Shown here: one piece after another, positions 50,301 to 60,363 of the stretch
Layout: every line of letters starts with the position of its first letter
Numbering within the stretch: position 1 is the stretch's first letter
Source: JAKFWI01 sp031398975
Lineage (GTDB): Bacteria > Pseudomonadota > Alphaproteobacteria > Caulobacterales > Aquidulcibacteraceae
Length of the DNA stretch: 64,000 nucleotides
Assembly: GCA_031398975.1 (NCBI GenBank)
Contig: JANNOI010000043.1
Location: 62,001-126,000 of the forward strand
Direction of reading: 5' to 3'
Notes under the pieces: generated by a model
The model's input: only the letters and a program-made list of their open reading frames with translations
What the model was told of the DNA's origin: nothing
Databases searched by the model: none
Made by a program: the position numbers and the translations under genes

Positions 50301-51254
50301 TCAGGCGCGGGGATGGGCGCGCGCATAGGCTTCGGCGAGGCGCGTGGATTCCACTTCGGTGTAGATTTGCGTCGTGGAAAGCGAGGCGTGTCCGAGCAGA
50401 TCCTGGATCGCGCGCAGATCGCCGCCGGCGGCGAGGAGGTGCGTTGCGAAGGCATGGCGCAGCGCATGCGGCGTCGCGCTGTCGGCCAAGCCCAGGCGCG
50501 CGCGCACGCGCTGCATCAGCGCTTGCACCACGCGCGGCGAAAGCGGGGCTCCGCGCGCGCCCCGAAACAGCGCCTCGTCCGGCGCCAAGACATAGGGGCA
50601 GGCTTGCGCATAATGCGCCACCGCGTCGCGCGCCGCGGGAAGGATCGGCGCAAGGCGCGCTTTGCCGCCCTTGCCGAGGATGCGCAGCGCTTCCGGCAGC
50701 GGGTGGTCGCACGCCCTGAGGCTGAGCGCTTCGGAGATGCGCAAGCCCGCGGCGTAGAGGAGCGTCAGCACCGCCACGTCGCGCGCGGCGATCCAGGGGG
50801 TGCGCGCATCCTCCCCCGCCGCCGACAGAACGGCCAGCGCCGCATTCTCGGATACGGGCCGCGGCAGCGTGCGTTTGAGGCGCGGGCCCCGCACCAGCCC
50901 CAGCCGGGCGTTCGACGTATTCCGCCGCCGCTCGAGCCAGCGGAAGAAAGAGCGGATGGCCGCCAGCGCCCGCGCCAGCGACCGGTCCTGCAAGGCCCCC
51001 GCGCCCCGCCGGCGGTGCGCGAGATAGGCGCGTACATCGTACGGCTCGAGCGTCTTGAGCGCGCCAAGGCCTGCCGGTTCACCGAGATGGCCCTGCAGAA
51101 AGCCGAGGAAGGCCCCGACGTCGCGGCCATAGGCGTCCACCGTGCGCGCGCTGAAGCCGCGCTCCTGCGCGAGGTAGCGGAGCCAGTCGCGGAGCAGGGC
51201 GTCGGGCGCGTCCTCTTCCGCGCCGGCCCGTTGCGTCTTACCTCTGTGCGCCAT
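50301..51254 (-). CDS. xerC: Tyrosine recombinase XerC-like
   Basis: The start is the ATG at 51254 (317 residues); upstream in-frame codons overlap the divergent priA. The N-terminal SAM-like core-binding domain has DWLRYLAQERGFSARTVDAYGRDVGAFLGFL. The catalytic domain has Arg in LLYAAGLRISEALSL, Lys in GKGGKARLAPI, HALRH in TPHALRHAFATHLL, His in LGHASLSTTQIY, and the Tyr nucleophile there. XerC and XerD resolve chromosome dimers at dif with FtsK. XerC rather than XerD is suggested by its position next to priA, a common alphaproteobacterial arrangement. Confidence 0.88.
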   Translation of the reverse strand: MAHRGKTQRAGAEEDAPDALLRDWLRYLAQERGFSARTVDAYGRDVGAFLGFLQGHLGEPAGLGALKTLEPYDVRAYLAHRRRGAGALQDRSLARALAAIRSFFRWLERRRNTSNARLGLVRGPRLKRTLPRPVSENAALAVLSAAGEDARTPWIAARDVAVLTLLYAAGLRISEALSLRACDHPLPEALRILGKGGKARLAPILPAARDAVAHYAQACPYVLAPDEALFRGARGAPLSPRVVQALMQRVRARLGLADSATPHALRHAFATHLLAAGGDLRAIQDLLGHASLSTTQIYTEVESTRLAEAYARAHPRA

Positions 51255-51303
51255 GATCGCCGCCCGTCGCCAAACGTCCCGTCCGCGATCTTCGGCCCGT
51301 GAC

Positions 51304-53550
51304 ATGAACGCGGCGTTGCCATTCGGGGCGGCGGAGGAGGGCGCGCCCTGGACGGGGGAGGAAAGCGGGATCGACCGGGTGCGCATCCTGTTCCCGCTGC
51401 CGCTGCCCGAACCGTTCGATTATCGCGCCCCCGCCGAGTGGGGGATCGCGCCCGGCGCCTATGTGCACGCGCCGCTGGGGCCGCGCATGCTGCTGGGGGT
51501 GGTGTGGGCGGTGGAGCGGGACGCCGCGGGGGCCGGCAATCTGAAAGCGGTGGAAGCGGTGCTGCCCGCCCCGCCGATGCCGGAGGAAAGCCGCCGGTTC
51601 GTGGATTGGATGGCGAAATATGTCTGCGCGCCGCCCGGGCTCGTGCTGCGCATGGTGGTGCGCGCGCCCGAAGCGCTCTGGCCCTCGCCGACCATCGCCG
51701 CCTATGCGCCTGGTGAAACCGCCCCCAATGCGCTTATGCCCGCACTCACGCCCGCGCGCGCGGCGGTGCTAGGCGAGGCGGCCCGCGCGGCGGGTACCCC
51801 CGCAGACCTCGCCCGCCGCGCGGGCGTAGGGGCGGGGGTGGTGAAGGCGCTGATCCAGGCCGGCGCGCTGACGCGCCTGGAAACGCCGGAGGATCCCCCG
51901 TTTCCGGAGCCGGCGCTGGAGACGCCCGAGGCCGGGCCCGTCCTGTCGCCGCTGCAGAGCGCTGCGGCCGAGCGCTTGCGCGCGGCGGTGCGAGAGGGCG
52001 GGTTCCGGGTGTGCCTGCTCGACGGGGTGACCGGCTCTGGCAAGACGGAGGTGTATCTCGAGGCGGTGGCGGAGGCGTTGGCGCAGGCGCGCGACGCGCA
52101 GGTGCTGGTGCTGCTGCCGGAGATCGCGCTGACGCAGGCGGTGCTGGCGCGGTTCGAGCAGCGCTTCGGCGCCCGCCCGGTCGAATGGCATTCCGGCATC
52201 GCCCGCACGGCGCGCCGGCGCGCCTGGCGGGAGGTGGCGGGGGGGCGCGCCAGGCTGGTGCTGGGCGCGCGCTCGGCGCTGTTCCTGCCGTTCCCGAACC
52301 TGAAGCTCGTCGTGATCGACGAGGAGCATGACGGTTCCTACAAGCAGGACGAGGGCGTGGCCTATCAGGCGCGCGACCTCGCGGTGGCGCGGGCGAAGCT
52401 TGGCGGCGCCTGCGTGGTGCTGGCCTCGGCGACGCCGGCGCTGGAGACGCTGGTGAACGCGCGCGCGGGCCGCTATGCGCACGTGAAGCTGCCGGCCCGG
52501 CACGGGGCCGCGGTGCTGCCGAGCGTGGAATTGGTGGATCTGCGCGCCGATCCGCCGCCGCGGGGACGGTGGCTCTCCCCCAAGCTGATCGAGGCCTGCG
52601 CCGAAGCGCTCGCCAAGAACGAGCAGGCGCTCTTCTACATGAACCGGCGGGGCTATGCGCCGCTCACCCTATGCCGGGCCTGCGGCCATCGGATGAAAGC
52701 GCCCGATACCGAAAGCTGGCTGGTGGAACACCGCTATACCGGCCGGCTCGTCTGCCACCTGACGGGCTTCTCGATGCCCAAGCCGAAGGCGTGCCCGCAC
52801 TGCCTGGCCGCGGAGCCGTTTGTCTCGATCGGGCCGGGGGTGGAGCGCATCGAGGAGGAAGTCCGCGCGTTGTTCCCCGGCGCGCGCACCGAGATCTTCT
52901 CCTCCGACACCGCCCAGACCGGGGCCGACGTGCGCGCCATCGTCGCGCGCATGGCCGAGGGCGAGATCGACATCCTGATCGGCACCCAGATCGTGGCCAA
53001 GGGGCACAATTTCCCGCGCCTGACCATGGTGGGGGTGGTGGACGCCGATATCGGCCTGAAGGGCGGCGATCTGCGCGCGGGCGAGCGCACCTTTCAGCTG
53101 CTGAGCCAAGTGGCGGGCCGGGCCGGCCGCGCCGATCGGCCCGGACGCGCCCTAATCCAGACCTACGATCCCGAGCACGAGGCCATGCAGGCGCTGGCCC
53201 GCCAGGACCGCGACGGCTTCCTGGCGGCGGAGGCGAGCGCGCGCGAGGAGATGGGCATGCCGCCTTACGGCCGGCTGGCGGCCCTGATCGTCGCCGCGCC
53301 GAGCGAGCAGGGCGCCAATTACGCCGCCGACGCGCTGAGCCGGGCGGCGCCGCACGCGGACGGGGTGGAGGTGTGGGGCCCCGCGCCTGCGCCGCTGGCG
53401 GTGGTGCGCGGCCTGCACCGGCGCCGGTTCCTGGTGCGCGCGGACCGCGGGATCGATCTGTCGGCCTTCATGAGCGCCTGGACCGGGCGGGTGAAGCTGC
53501 ACGCGGCGGTGCGGGTGCAGATCGATGTCGATCCCTATTCGTTTCTGTGA
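51304..53550 (+). CDS. priA: Primosomal helicase PriA lacking the second zinc site
   Basis: The start is placed at 51304 (748 residues); an ATG at 51253 in frame would overlap the xerC start. The 3'BD region begins VRILFPLPLPEPFDYRAP. The helicase has Walker A GVTGSGKTEVY and VIDEEHDGSYKQDEG, and later the domain with IGTQIVAKGHNFPRLTMVGVVDAD. Of the eight Cys that bind two zinc ions in PriA, five remain. C457, C460, C497 and C500 (site 1) are present, with C484. A466, T469 and T487 replace site 2 ligands. PriA restarts stalled forks. The last 16 bp overlap the convergent sigma-factor gene. Confidence 0.94.
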   Translation: MNAALPFGAAEEGAPWTGEESGIDRVRILFPLPLPEPFDYRAPAEWGIAPGAYVHAPLGPRMLLGVVWAVERDAAGAGNLKAVEAVLPAPPMPEESRRFVDWMAKYVCAPPGLVLRMVVRAPEALWPSPTIAAYAPGETAPNALMPALTPARAAVLGEAARAAGTPADLARRAGVGAGVVKALIQAGALTRLETPEDPPFPEPALETPEAGPVLSPLQSAAAERLRAAVREGGFRVCLLDGVTGSGKTEVYLEAVAEALAQARDAQVLVLLPEIALTQAVLARFEQRFGARPVEWHSGIARTARRRAWREVAGGRARLVLGARSALFLPFPNLKLVVIDEEHDGSYKQDEGVAYQARDLAVARAKLGGACVVLASATPALETLVNARAGRYAHVKLPARHGAAVLPSVELVDLRADPPPRGRWLSPKLIEACAEALAKNEQALFYMNRRGYAPLTLCRACGHRMKAPDTESWLVEHRYTGRLVCHLTGFSMPKPKACPHCLAAEPFVSIGPGVERIEEEVRALFPGARTEIFSSDTAQTGADVRAIVARMAEGEIDILIGTQIVAKGHNFPRLTMVGVVDADIGLKGGDLRAGERTFQLLSQVAGRAGRADRPGRALIQTYDPEHEAMQALARQDRDGFLAAEASAREEMGMPPYGRLAALIVAAPSEQGANYAADALSRAAPHADGVEVWGPAPAPLAVVRGLHRRRFLVRADRGIDLSAFMSAWTGRVKLHAAVRVQIDVDPYSFL

Positions 53551-54797
53551 GCCTTTTCGTTTCTGTAAGCCTCCGGCAGGCCCGCGCGCCGGGCCAGCAG
53601 AAAGGCGCGCACGGCGGGATCGCTGGTGAGGCCGGCTGCGCGCGCATAGGCGTCCGCCGCCTCGGCGGGCCGGCCGGCGGCGGCGAGCAGGTGGGCGTGC
53701 GCGGCCCAATAGGGCTGGTAGGCGCGGGTGCGTGCGGGATCGAGGGCGGCGAGCGCGGCGAGCCCCGCCTCTGGCCCGCGCGCCTCCCCAAGCGCGGCCG
53801 CCCGCGCCACCAGCGCGCCGACCGTGGGGGTGCGCGCGGCGATCAGATCGTAAATCTGGACGATTGCGGCCCAAGGCGTGGCGCCGCCGGCGGCGCGCGA
53901 GGCGTGCAGGCTCTGCAGGATGGCTTCGAGCTGAAAGCGACCGGCCGGGCCCCGCGCGGCCGCCCGCGCCAGCGCCGCCTCCGCCTCCGCGATGAGGGGC
54001 CTCGACCAGAGCCTTGAATCTTGGGCGGCGAGCGGCACAAAGGCGCCGGCGGCGTCGCGGCGGGCCGCCCGGCGGGCTTGCGCGTGCAGCATCAACGCCC
54101 GCAGTGCGTGGGGCTCGCTTTCGTCCGGCAGCAGGCGGGCGACGAGATCAGCCAGAAACAAAGCTTCTCCCGCCAAGCCGGAGGCGGCCTCGCCCGCGCC
54201 GGCGTCATCGTCCCATCCCGCCCCGAAGGCGGCGTAGATGGCTTCCAGCACGGCTTCGAGGCGCGCGGGCAGATCCTCGCGCTCGGGCGTTGCGAAGGCG
54301 AGGCCCGCCTCGCGGATTTTCGCTTTCGCGCGCACCAGCCGTTTGCCCATGGCCTCCGGCGCGGTCAGGAAGGCGGAGGCGATGCGTGCGGCGTTCAGGC
54401 CCAGCACCGTCTGCAGCATCAAGGGCGTGCGGGCGGCGGCGTCGATGGCGGGATGGGCGCACACGAACAGAAGCTTCAGGCGGTCGTCGGGGAAGTCGTC
54501 CGTAAGGGCCAATTCCTCGGCGGCGCGGACAAGTTCGGCTTCGCCCTTGGCGGCGACGGCGGCGCGGCGGGCGCGGTCGGTCAGCTTGCGGCGGGCGGTG
54601 GTGAGCAGCCAGGCCTCCGGCGCGGCGGGCAGGCCGTGCTCGGGCCAATGCGTAAGCGCGCTCAGCAGCGCCTCGCCCAGCGCATCCTCGGCGGCCGCGA
54701 TATCGCGCGAGCGGGCGCAGAGATAGGCCAAAAGCCGGCCATAGGCGGCGCGTGCGGCCTGTTCGATCGCCCCGCGCGCCGCCTCGGTTTGGGTCAT
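53535..54797 (-). CDS. ECF42-type RNA polymerase sigma factor with C-terminal helical domain
   Basis: The 420-residue protein has sigma region 2 near residues 15-75 (AYLCARSRDIAAAEDALGEALLSALTHWPEHGLPAAPEAWLLTTARRKLTDRAR). Region 4 is around TPLMLQTVLGLNAARIASAFLTAPEAMGKRLVRAKAKIREAG. A ~230-residue Ala-rich helical, TPR-like extension follows. This layout, plus the DGPF protein directly upstream, is the ECF42 group, in which the C-terminal domain is thought to regulate activity. There is no anti-sigma gene nearby. The end (EAYRNEKAHRNE) contains a repeat created by an 18-bp duplication at the priA boundary. Confidence 0.88.
   Translation of the reverse strand: MTQTEAARGAIEQAARAAYGRLLAYLCARSRDIAAAEDALGEALLSALTHWPEHGLPAAPEAWLLTTARRKLTDRARRAAVAAKGEAELVRAAEELALTDDFPDDRLKLLFVCAHPAIDAAARTPLMLQTVLGLNAARIASAFLTAPEAMGKRLVRAKAKIREAGLAFATPEREDLPARLEAVLEAIYAAFGAGWDDDAGAGEAASGLAGEALFLADLVARLLPDESEPHALRALMLHAQARRAARRDAAGAFVPLAAQDSRLWSRPLIAEAEAALARAAARGPAGRFQLEAILQSLHASRAAGGATPWAAIVQIYDLIAARTPTVGALVARAAALGEARGPEAGLAALAALDPARTRAYQPYWAAHAHLLAAAGRPAEAADAYARAAGLTSDPAVRAFLLARRAGLPEAYRNEKAHRNE
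53538..53573 (+). repeat. 18-bp tandem duplication at the priA/sigma-factor boundary
   Basis: TTCGTTTCTGTGAGCCTT (53538-53555) is followed directly by TTCGTTTCTGTAAGCCTC, with two mismatches. The first copy holds the priA stop (TGA). The sigma-factor C-terminus reads through both copies, giving YRNEKAHRNE. Confidence 0.8.
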
Positions 54798-54803
54798 CGC
54801 ATC

Positions 54804-55160
54804 TCAGCTCATGTTCGGCAGCCGCGGGCGCACCTCGACGGCACCCGTCGCGGCGGCGGGGCAGCGGGCGGCCCAGGCGATCGCCTCTTCGAGGCTTGCG
54901 GCCTCGATGAGGAAGAAGCCGCCCAGCATTTCCTTCGTGTCCGCGAACGGCCCGTCCTGGACGTGGCGCTGGTCCCCGCGCAGGCGCACCGTGGCGGCCG
55001 CGGAGGGGGCCATGAGGCCTGCGCCGCCGCGCATCACGCCGGCCTCGGTCAGCGCCTTGGCGTAGGCGCTCCAGCCGGCCCAATAGGCGGGGGCTTTTTC
55101 GGGGTCTTCCCGCAGGGCGAAATCGGTGGCGGGCTCATGGATCAGGATGGCGTATTCCAT
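54804..55160 (-). CDS. DGPF/YCII domain protein, ECF42 partner
   Basis: The start is the ATG at 55160 (118 residues), where MEYAILIHEPATDFALRED begins the YCII-related fold; the upstream in-frame part is Arg-rich and unconserved. The name-giving motif is QDGPFADTKEMLGGFFLIEAASLEEAIAWA near residue 75. Proteins of this type form dimeric ferredoxin-like barrels and are encoded next to ECF42 sigma factors, as here, 6 bp upstream. The pair is thought to link a signal to sigma activity. The signal is unknown. Confidence 0.88.
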   Translation of the reverse strand: MEYAILIHEPATDFALREDPEKAPAYWAGWSAYAKALTEAGVMRGGAGLMAPSAAATVRLRGDQRHVQDGPFADTKEMLGGFFLIEAASLEEAIAWAARCPAAATGAVEVRPRLPNMS

Positions 55161-55249
55161 GGTGGTTTTCCTTCGCTGGACGCAAGGCTCATCCCCGCGT
55201 CTGCCCCCATGACGCGCGCGCCTGCCGCTTTTGGACAAAGCGCGTGGAA

Positions 55250-56056
55250 TTAATGCGCGGCCGGCGCCCCGCGCGCGGCCTTCTTCTGCGCGGCGGTGCG
55301 CTGCCACATGTTGAGCGCCTCGACCCCGCCGGAGAACGCCATGGCGGCGTAAATGTAGCCCTTGGGCACATGCACCCCGAAGCCTTCGGCGATCAGCACC
55401 ATCCCGATCATCAGCAGAAAGCCCAGCGCCAGCATCACCACGGTCGGGTTCTTCTGGATGAAATTGGCCACCGGGTCCGCCGCCACCAGCATCACCGTTA
55501 CGGCCACGACCACCGCCGCCACCATGATCACCACCTCATCGCTCATCCCCACGGCGGTGAGAATGGAATCGATGGAGAATACGAGGTCCAGCAGCAGGAT
55601 CTGGATGATAGCGGCGCTGAAATTCATCGTCACAGGGGCTTTTTTGTCGAGCATGTCGCCGGTGGGGGCGACGTCGACGCTGTGATGGATCTCCTTGGTG
55701 GCCTTCCAGACCAGAAACAGCCCGCCCGCGATCAGGATCAGGTCACGCCAGGAGAAGGCGGTCTCGAAGGCGGGCGCGCCGTGGCTGTCGCGCGCGCCCT
55801 GCAGGCCCAGATCGAAGATCGGCGCGGTCAGCCCGACGATGAATGCGATTGTGCTTAACAGCACCAGCCGCATGCCGAGCGCCAGCCCAATGCCGATGCG
55901 GCGCGCCTGCATCCGCCGGGCCTCGGGCAGCTTGTTGGTGAGGATCGAGATGAAGATCAGATTGTCGATCCCCAGCACCACCTCCATGATCACCAGCGTG
56001 ATGAACGCGGCCCACGCCCCGGGCGAGGCGAGCAAGGAAAGGATGTGGTCCATCAC
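55250..56056 (-). CDS. TerC family integral membrane protein
   Basis: The 268-residue protein has seven to eight hydrophobic segments and the TerC signature: FITLVIMEVVLGIDNLIFISILTNKLP near residue 20 with conserved acidic EVVLGIDN, and later ILLLDLVFSIDSILTAVGMSDEVVIM, whose DLVFSxDS repeats the motif. Relatives export manganese or stabilise metal handling during protein secretion. The first codon is GTG at 56056, followed by ATG at 56053; the AGGA spacing slightly favours GTG. It lies downstream of the MFS gene on the same strand. Confidence 0.88.
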   Translation of the reverse strand: MMDHILSLLASPGAWAAFITLVIMEVVLGIDNLIFISILTNKLPEARRMQARRIGIGLALGMRLVLLSTIAFIVGLTAPIFDLGLQGARDSHGAPAFETAFSWRDLILIAGGLFLVWKATKEIHHSVDVAPTGDMLDKKAPVTMNFSAAIIQILLLDLVFSIDSILTAVGMSDEVVIMVAAVVVAVTVMLVAADPVANFIQKNPTVVMLALGFLLMIGMVLIAEGFGVHVPKGYIYAAMAFSGGVEALNMWQRTAAQKKAARGAPAAH

Positions 56057-56082
56057 GGCGGAAAATCCTGCTTCTAATTTCC

Positions 56083-56120
56083 GGCTTTTAACTTCCGGCT
56101 ACTGGCTTTTAACTTCTGGC
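56083..56120. repeat. 21-bp-period direct repeats between MFS gene and terC
   Basis: GGCTTTTAACTTCCGGC (56083-56099) and GGCTTTTAACTTCTGGC (56104-56120) differ at one of 17 bases and are spaced 21 bp. A third partial copy TTCTAATTTCCGGC lies at 56072-56085. They fill most of the 65-bp gap between the MFS stop and the terC start. Confidence 0.7.
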
Positions 56121-56121
56121 C

Positions 56122-57828
56122 TCAGGCGTTGATGTCGCGATCTTTGGTTTCCGGCCAGAACAGCACGTTGACGACGATCGCCACGATCGTCACCACGATC
56201 GGGTACCAGAGCCCGGCATAAATATCCCCGGTCGCCGTCATGATGGCGAAGGCGGTGGCCGGCAGCATGCCGCCGAACCACCCGGTGCCGATATTATAGG
56301 GCAAGGAAAACGCCGTATAGCGGATCCGGGTGGGAAACAGCTCCACCATGGCCGCCGCCTGCGGGCCGTAGAGCGCGGTCGCGGCGATGATAAAGGCGAT
56401 CATCACCAGCAGCGTCAGCGCGAAATCGAAGCGGGCGGGGTCGGCCGCCTTGGGGTAGCCCGCGCGCGCCAACGCCTCGCCGAGCCGCGCCTGAAAGGCC
56501 GCGCGCGCCGCTTTGCGTTCCGCCCCGTCAAGCCCCGCAAGGCTCGAGCTACGCACCGTTTCCGCGCCCACGCGCACCTCTGCTGGAGACCCGGGCGGCG
56601 CTTGAACGGCGGTGTAGCTAACCCCGGCATTGGCCAACGCGCTCTTGGCGATATCGCATGCGCTCTCGAACCGGGCGCCGCCGCCGCCGGTCAGGTCAAG
56701 CTGCAGCGCGCAGGAGGCGGGATCGGCGTGGACGCGCACCGGCGCGCGCGCACTGGCTTCCGCAAGCGCCGGATTGGCCGCGCGCGTCAGCAGGTGGAAG
56801 CCGGGTATGTACAGCACAAGCATCAGCGCCATGCCGAACAGCATCACCGGCTTGCGCCCGATCTTGTCCGAAATCCAGGCGAAGAAAACATAGAGCGGCG
56901 CCGAGATGACCGCCACCGACAACATCAGCAGGTTTACCGTCCGCTGATCGACCTTGAGGATCCGCTCGATAAAGAATTGCGCGTAGAAATAGCCGGTGTA
57001 CCAGACCACGCCCTGCGCCATCATCAGCCCGAACAGCGCCAGCAGCACGATCCTGAGGGTGCGCCATTGCCCGAAGCTTTCCGCATAGGCGCGTTTGGAG
57101 AGGCGGCCCTCGGCCTGGATCCGCTGGAACGCAGGGCTTTCCTCCAGCTTGACCCGCATCCACACGGAAATGCCCAGCAACCCGGCCGAAAGCAGGAACG
57201 GCACACGCCAACCCCATTCCAGGAAGGCTTCCTCCCCGGTGAGCATCCGGGTGATCAAGATCACGCTTAGCGCGCCTACCAGCCCGAGCGCTGCCGACGT
57301 CTGAATGCCGGCGGTGGCGGCGCCGCGCTTGCCCGGGCCCGCATGCTCGGCCACGTAGATCGCCGCCCCGCCATATTCCCCACCGAGCGCAAAGCCTTGC
57401 AGCACCCGGCAGGTCAGCAGCAGGATCGGCGCCGCGGTCCCGATCGCCTCGGCGGTCGGCAGCAGGCCAATGGCCACCGTCGCCAGCCCCATGATCACGA
57501 TGGTGATCAGAAACGCGCCCTTGCGGCCGCTGGAATCACCGATCTTGCCAAACACCAACGCGCCCAGGGGCCGCACCACGAACCCGACCGCAAAGGTCAG
57601 CAGCGCGAACAGGAAGGCCTGGGATTCAGGCAGGCCCGCAAAAAAGTGCCGGGCCATGACGGTGGCGAGCGCGCCGTAGATGAAGAAATCATACCATTCA
57701 AAAACCGTCCCGGCGGAGGAGGCGAGGATCACCTGGCGCATGCGCGCCGGCGACGTCGCCCCATCGCCTGCGCCGCCGCTTGCGTCTGCGCCGCCCACGC
57801 CCTGATACGCCCCCGCCTGATCGGTCAC
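56122..57828 (-). CDS. MHS-type MFS transporter with large periplasmic insert
   Basis: The start is the GTG at 57828 (568 residues), with AAGGGCGG upstream. MHS (metabolite:H+ symporter) features are SSAGTVFEWYDFFIYGALATVMARHFF, the loop motif GKIGDSSGRKGAFL, and RVLQGFALGGEYGGAAIYVAEHA. After helix 9 (KPVMLFGMALMLVLYIPGF) there is a hydrophilic insert of about 120 residues (~349-469) with two Cys, before helix 10. That places the insert in the periplasm. Typical MHS carriers are ~430-450 residues, so the insert explains the length. Likely an organic acid or osmolyte symporter. Confidence 0.85.
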   Translation of the reverse strand: MTDQAGAYQGVGGADASGGAGDGATSPARMRQVILASSAGTVFEWYDFFIYGALATVMARHFFAGLPESQAFLFALLTFAVGFVVRPLGALVFGKIGDSSGRKGAFLITIVIMGLATVAIGLLPTAEAIGTAAPILLLTCRVLQGFALGGEYGGAAIYVAEHAGPGKRGAATAGIQTSAALGLVGALSVILITRMLTGEEAFLEWGWRVPFLLSAGLLGISVWMRVKLEESPAFQRIQAEGRLSKRAYAESFGQWRTLRIVLLALFGLMMAQGVVWYTGYFYAQFFIERILKVDQRTVNLLMLSVAVISAPLYVFFAWISDKIGRKPVMLFGMALMLVLYIPGFHLLTRAANPALAEASARAPVRVHADPASCALQLDLTGGGGARFESACDIAKSALANAGVSYTAVQAPPGSPAEVRVGAETVRSSSLAGLDGAERKAARAAFQARLGEALARAGYPKAADPARFDFALTLLVMIAFIIAATALYGPQAAAMVELFPTRIRYTAFSLPYNIGTGWFGGMLPATAFAIMTATGDIYAGLWYPIVVTIVAIVVNVLFWPETKDRDINA

Positions 57829-57995
57829 TCGCGCGCCGCCCTTCTTCACGTTCTTGGCGCTTGATCGGGGGCAGGGCGAAGCGGTTGTCAAGCGCGAACG
57901 CCCCATGCTATTGCGCGGCGTTTTCAGCGGGATCGTGCGGCGTTCGGCGATCCCGTCAGCGCGCGCGATCGCGCCGGGTGGGATTGGGTCAGCAG

Positions 57996-58553
57996 GTGGC
58001 GAAGGCGGGTCAAGGCGTGTCGGAAGCCGCGCAGCGCTATGCGGCGGCGGTTTTCGACCTGGCGGAGGAGGCCGGCGCGCTCGATGCGGTGGACCGCGAC
58101 CTGACGGCCTTCGCAGAAGCGCTCGAGGGCAGCGCCGATCTCGCCGTCGCCGCCGCCTCCCCCCTGATCGCGGCGGAGGAGAAATCGCGGGCCTTGAGCG
58201 CGGTGGCGCAGCTTTTGGGGCTATCGGAGCTGGGCCGCAATCTGGTGGGGGTCGCCGCGCGCAACGGGCGGGCCGCAGAGCTCCCTGGCGTGGCGCGCGC
58301 CTACCGCACGCGGCTTGCCCAGCATCGCGGCGCCCGCGAGGTGGAGATCGTCTCCGCAGCGCCGCTCGAGCCCGCCCAGCGCGACGATCTGATCGCGGCG
58401 CTGACCCAGGCGCTGAAGCTCGAAATACGCCCCACGCTCACCGTCGATCCGCGCCTGATCGGGGGTTTTATGGTGCGGGCGGGCTCGCGTCAGTATGATG
58501 CGTCGGTCCGGACGCAATTGGATAGTATGAAGCGCGCCTTGAAGGCGGGCTAA
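57996..58553 (+). CDS. atpH: ATP synthase F1 delta subunit
   Basis: The start is set at the GTG at 57996 (185 residues), giving a short lead before the conserved EAAQRYAAAVFDLAEEAGAL; a GTG at 58017 is also possible. The helical N-domain covers ~residues 5-110. The C-terminal part has EVEIVSAAPLEPAQRDDLIAALTQ and the conserved DPRLIGGFMVRAGSRQYDASVRTQLDSMKRAL. The subunit joins F1 to the stator stalk. It opens the F1 operon; no a, c or b genes are in the window. Confidence 0.93.
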   Translation: MAKAGQGVSEAAQRYAAAVFDLAEEAGALDAVDRDLTAFAEALEGSADLAVAAASPLIAAEEKSRALSAVAQLLGLSELGRNLVGVAARNGRAAELPGVARAYRTRLAQHRGAREVEIVSAAPLEPAQRDDLIAALTQALKLEIRPTLTVDPRLIGGFMVRAGSRQYDASVRTQLDSMKRALKAG

Positions 58554-58588
58554 GGCCTTAAGCGCCGCAAGAGGAAGAGAACACGCCC

Positions 58589-60127
<1,539 letters not shown>

Positions 60128-60145
60128 AAGGGGGTGGCGCCGGCG

Positions 60146-60363
60146 ATGCACCCTAAGCGCCGGGAGGAGCGGGCGAAGCTCTTGGCTACCTTCCTCTCCA
60201 ATCTTGGCGTCGCATCCGTGATAGCGGGTTTATCGGGCCGAGCTTCGTGGGCGGGCTTCGAGTGTCAGTGGCGCTTGGCGCGGTGCTGGCTGGGCTGGCG
60301 CTCCATCTCATTGCGCAGATCGTGCTAGAATTGGTGGCCGCGGATACCTCGGAGACGAAGTGA
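60146..60363 (+). CDS. Small two-helix membrane protein requiring a -1 frameshift
   Basis: In the zero frame, the ATG at 60146 (or GTG at 60134) reads MHPKRREERAKLLATFLSNLGVASVIAGL and would stop at 60328 with an implausible Trp/Arg/Cys-rich tail. Shifting back one base at the heptamer 60226-60232 continues with IGPSFVGGLRVSVALGAVLA and a second helix ending AADTSETK, stopping at 60363. The 72-residue product has a basic N-terminus and two membrane helices. I do not recognise the family. It is either programmed slippage, a one-base deletion, or a sequencing error. Its stop shares one base with the next gene (TGATG), as expected if this frame is genuine. Confidence 0.55.
60226..60232 (+). other. 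Candidate -1 slippery heptamer G_GGT_TTA
   Basis: In the zero frame set by the ATG at 60146 the codons are GCG GGT TTA. The seven bases G_GGT_TTA satisfy the X_XXY_YYZ rule, so both tRNAs can re-pair after slipping back one base to GGG TTT. This is exactly where the two coding frames must be joined. I could not establish a downstream stimulatory structure. Confidence 0.5.

Noticed and set aside
60134..60328. Zero-frame 64-residue reading of the small atp gene as the real product
   Set aside because: Its second half is Trp/Arg/Cys-rich and unlike a natural protein, while the -1 frame gives a clean membrane helix and a coupled stop. Kept as a frameshift candidate instead.
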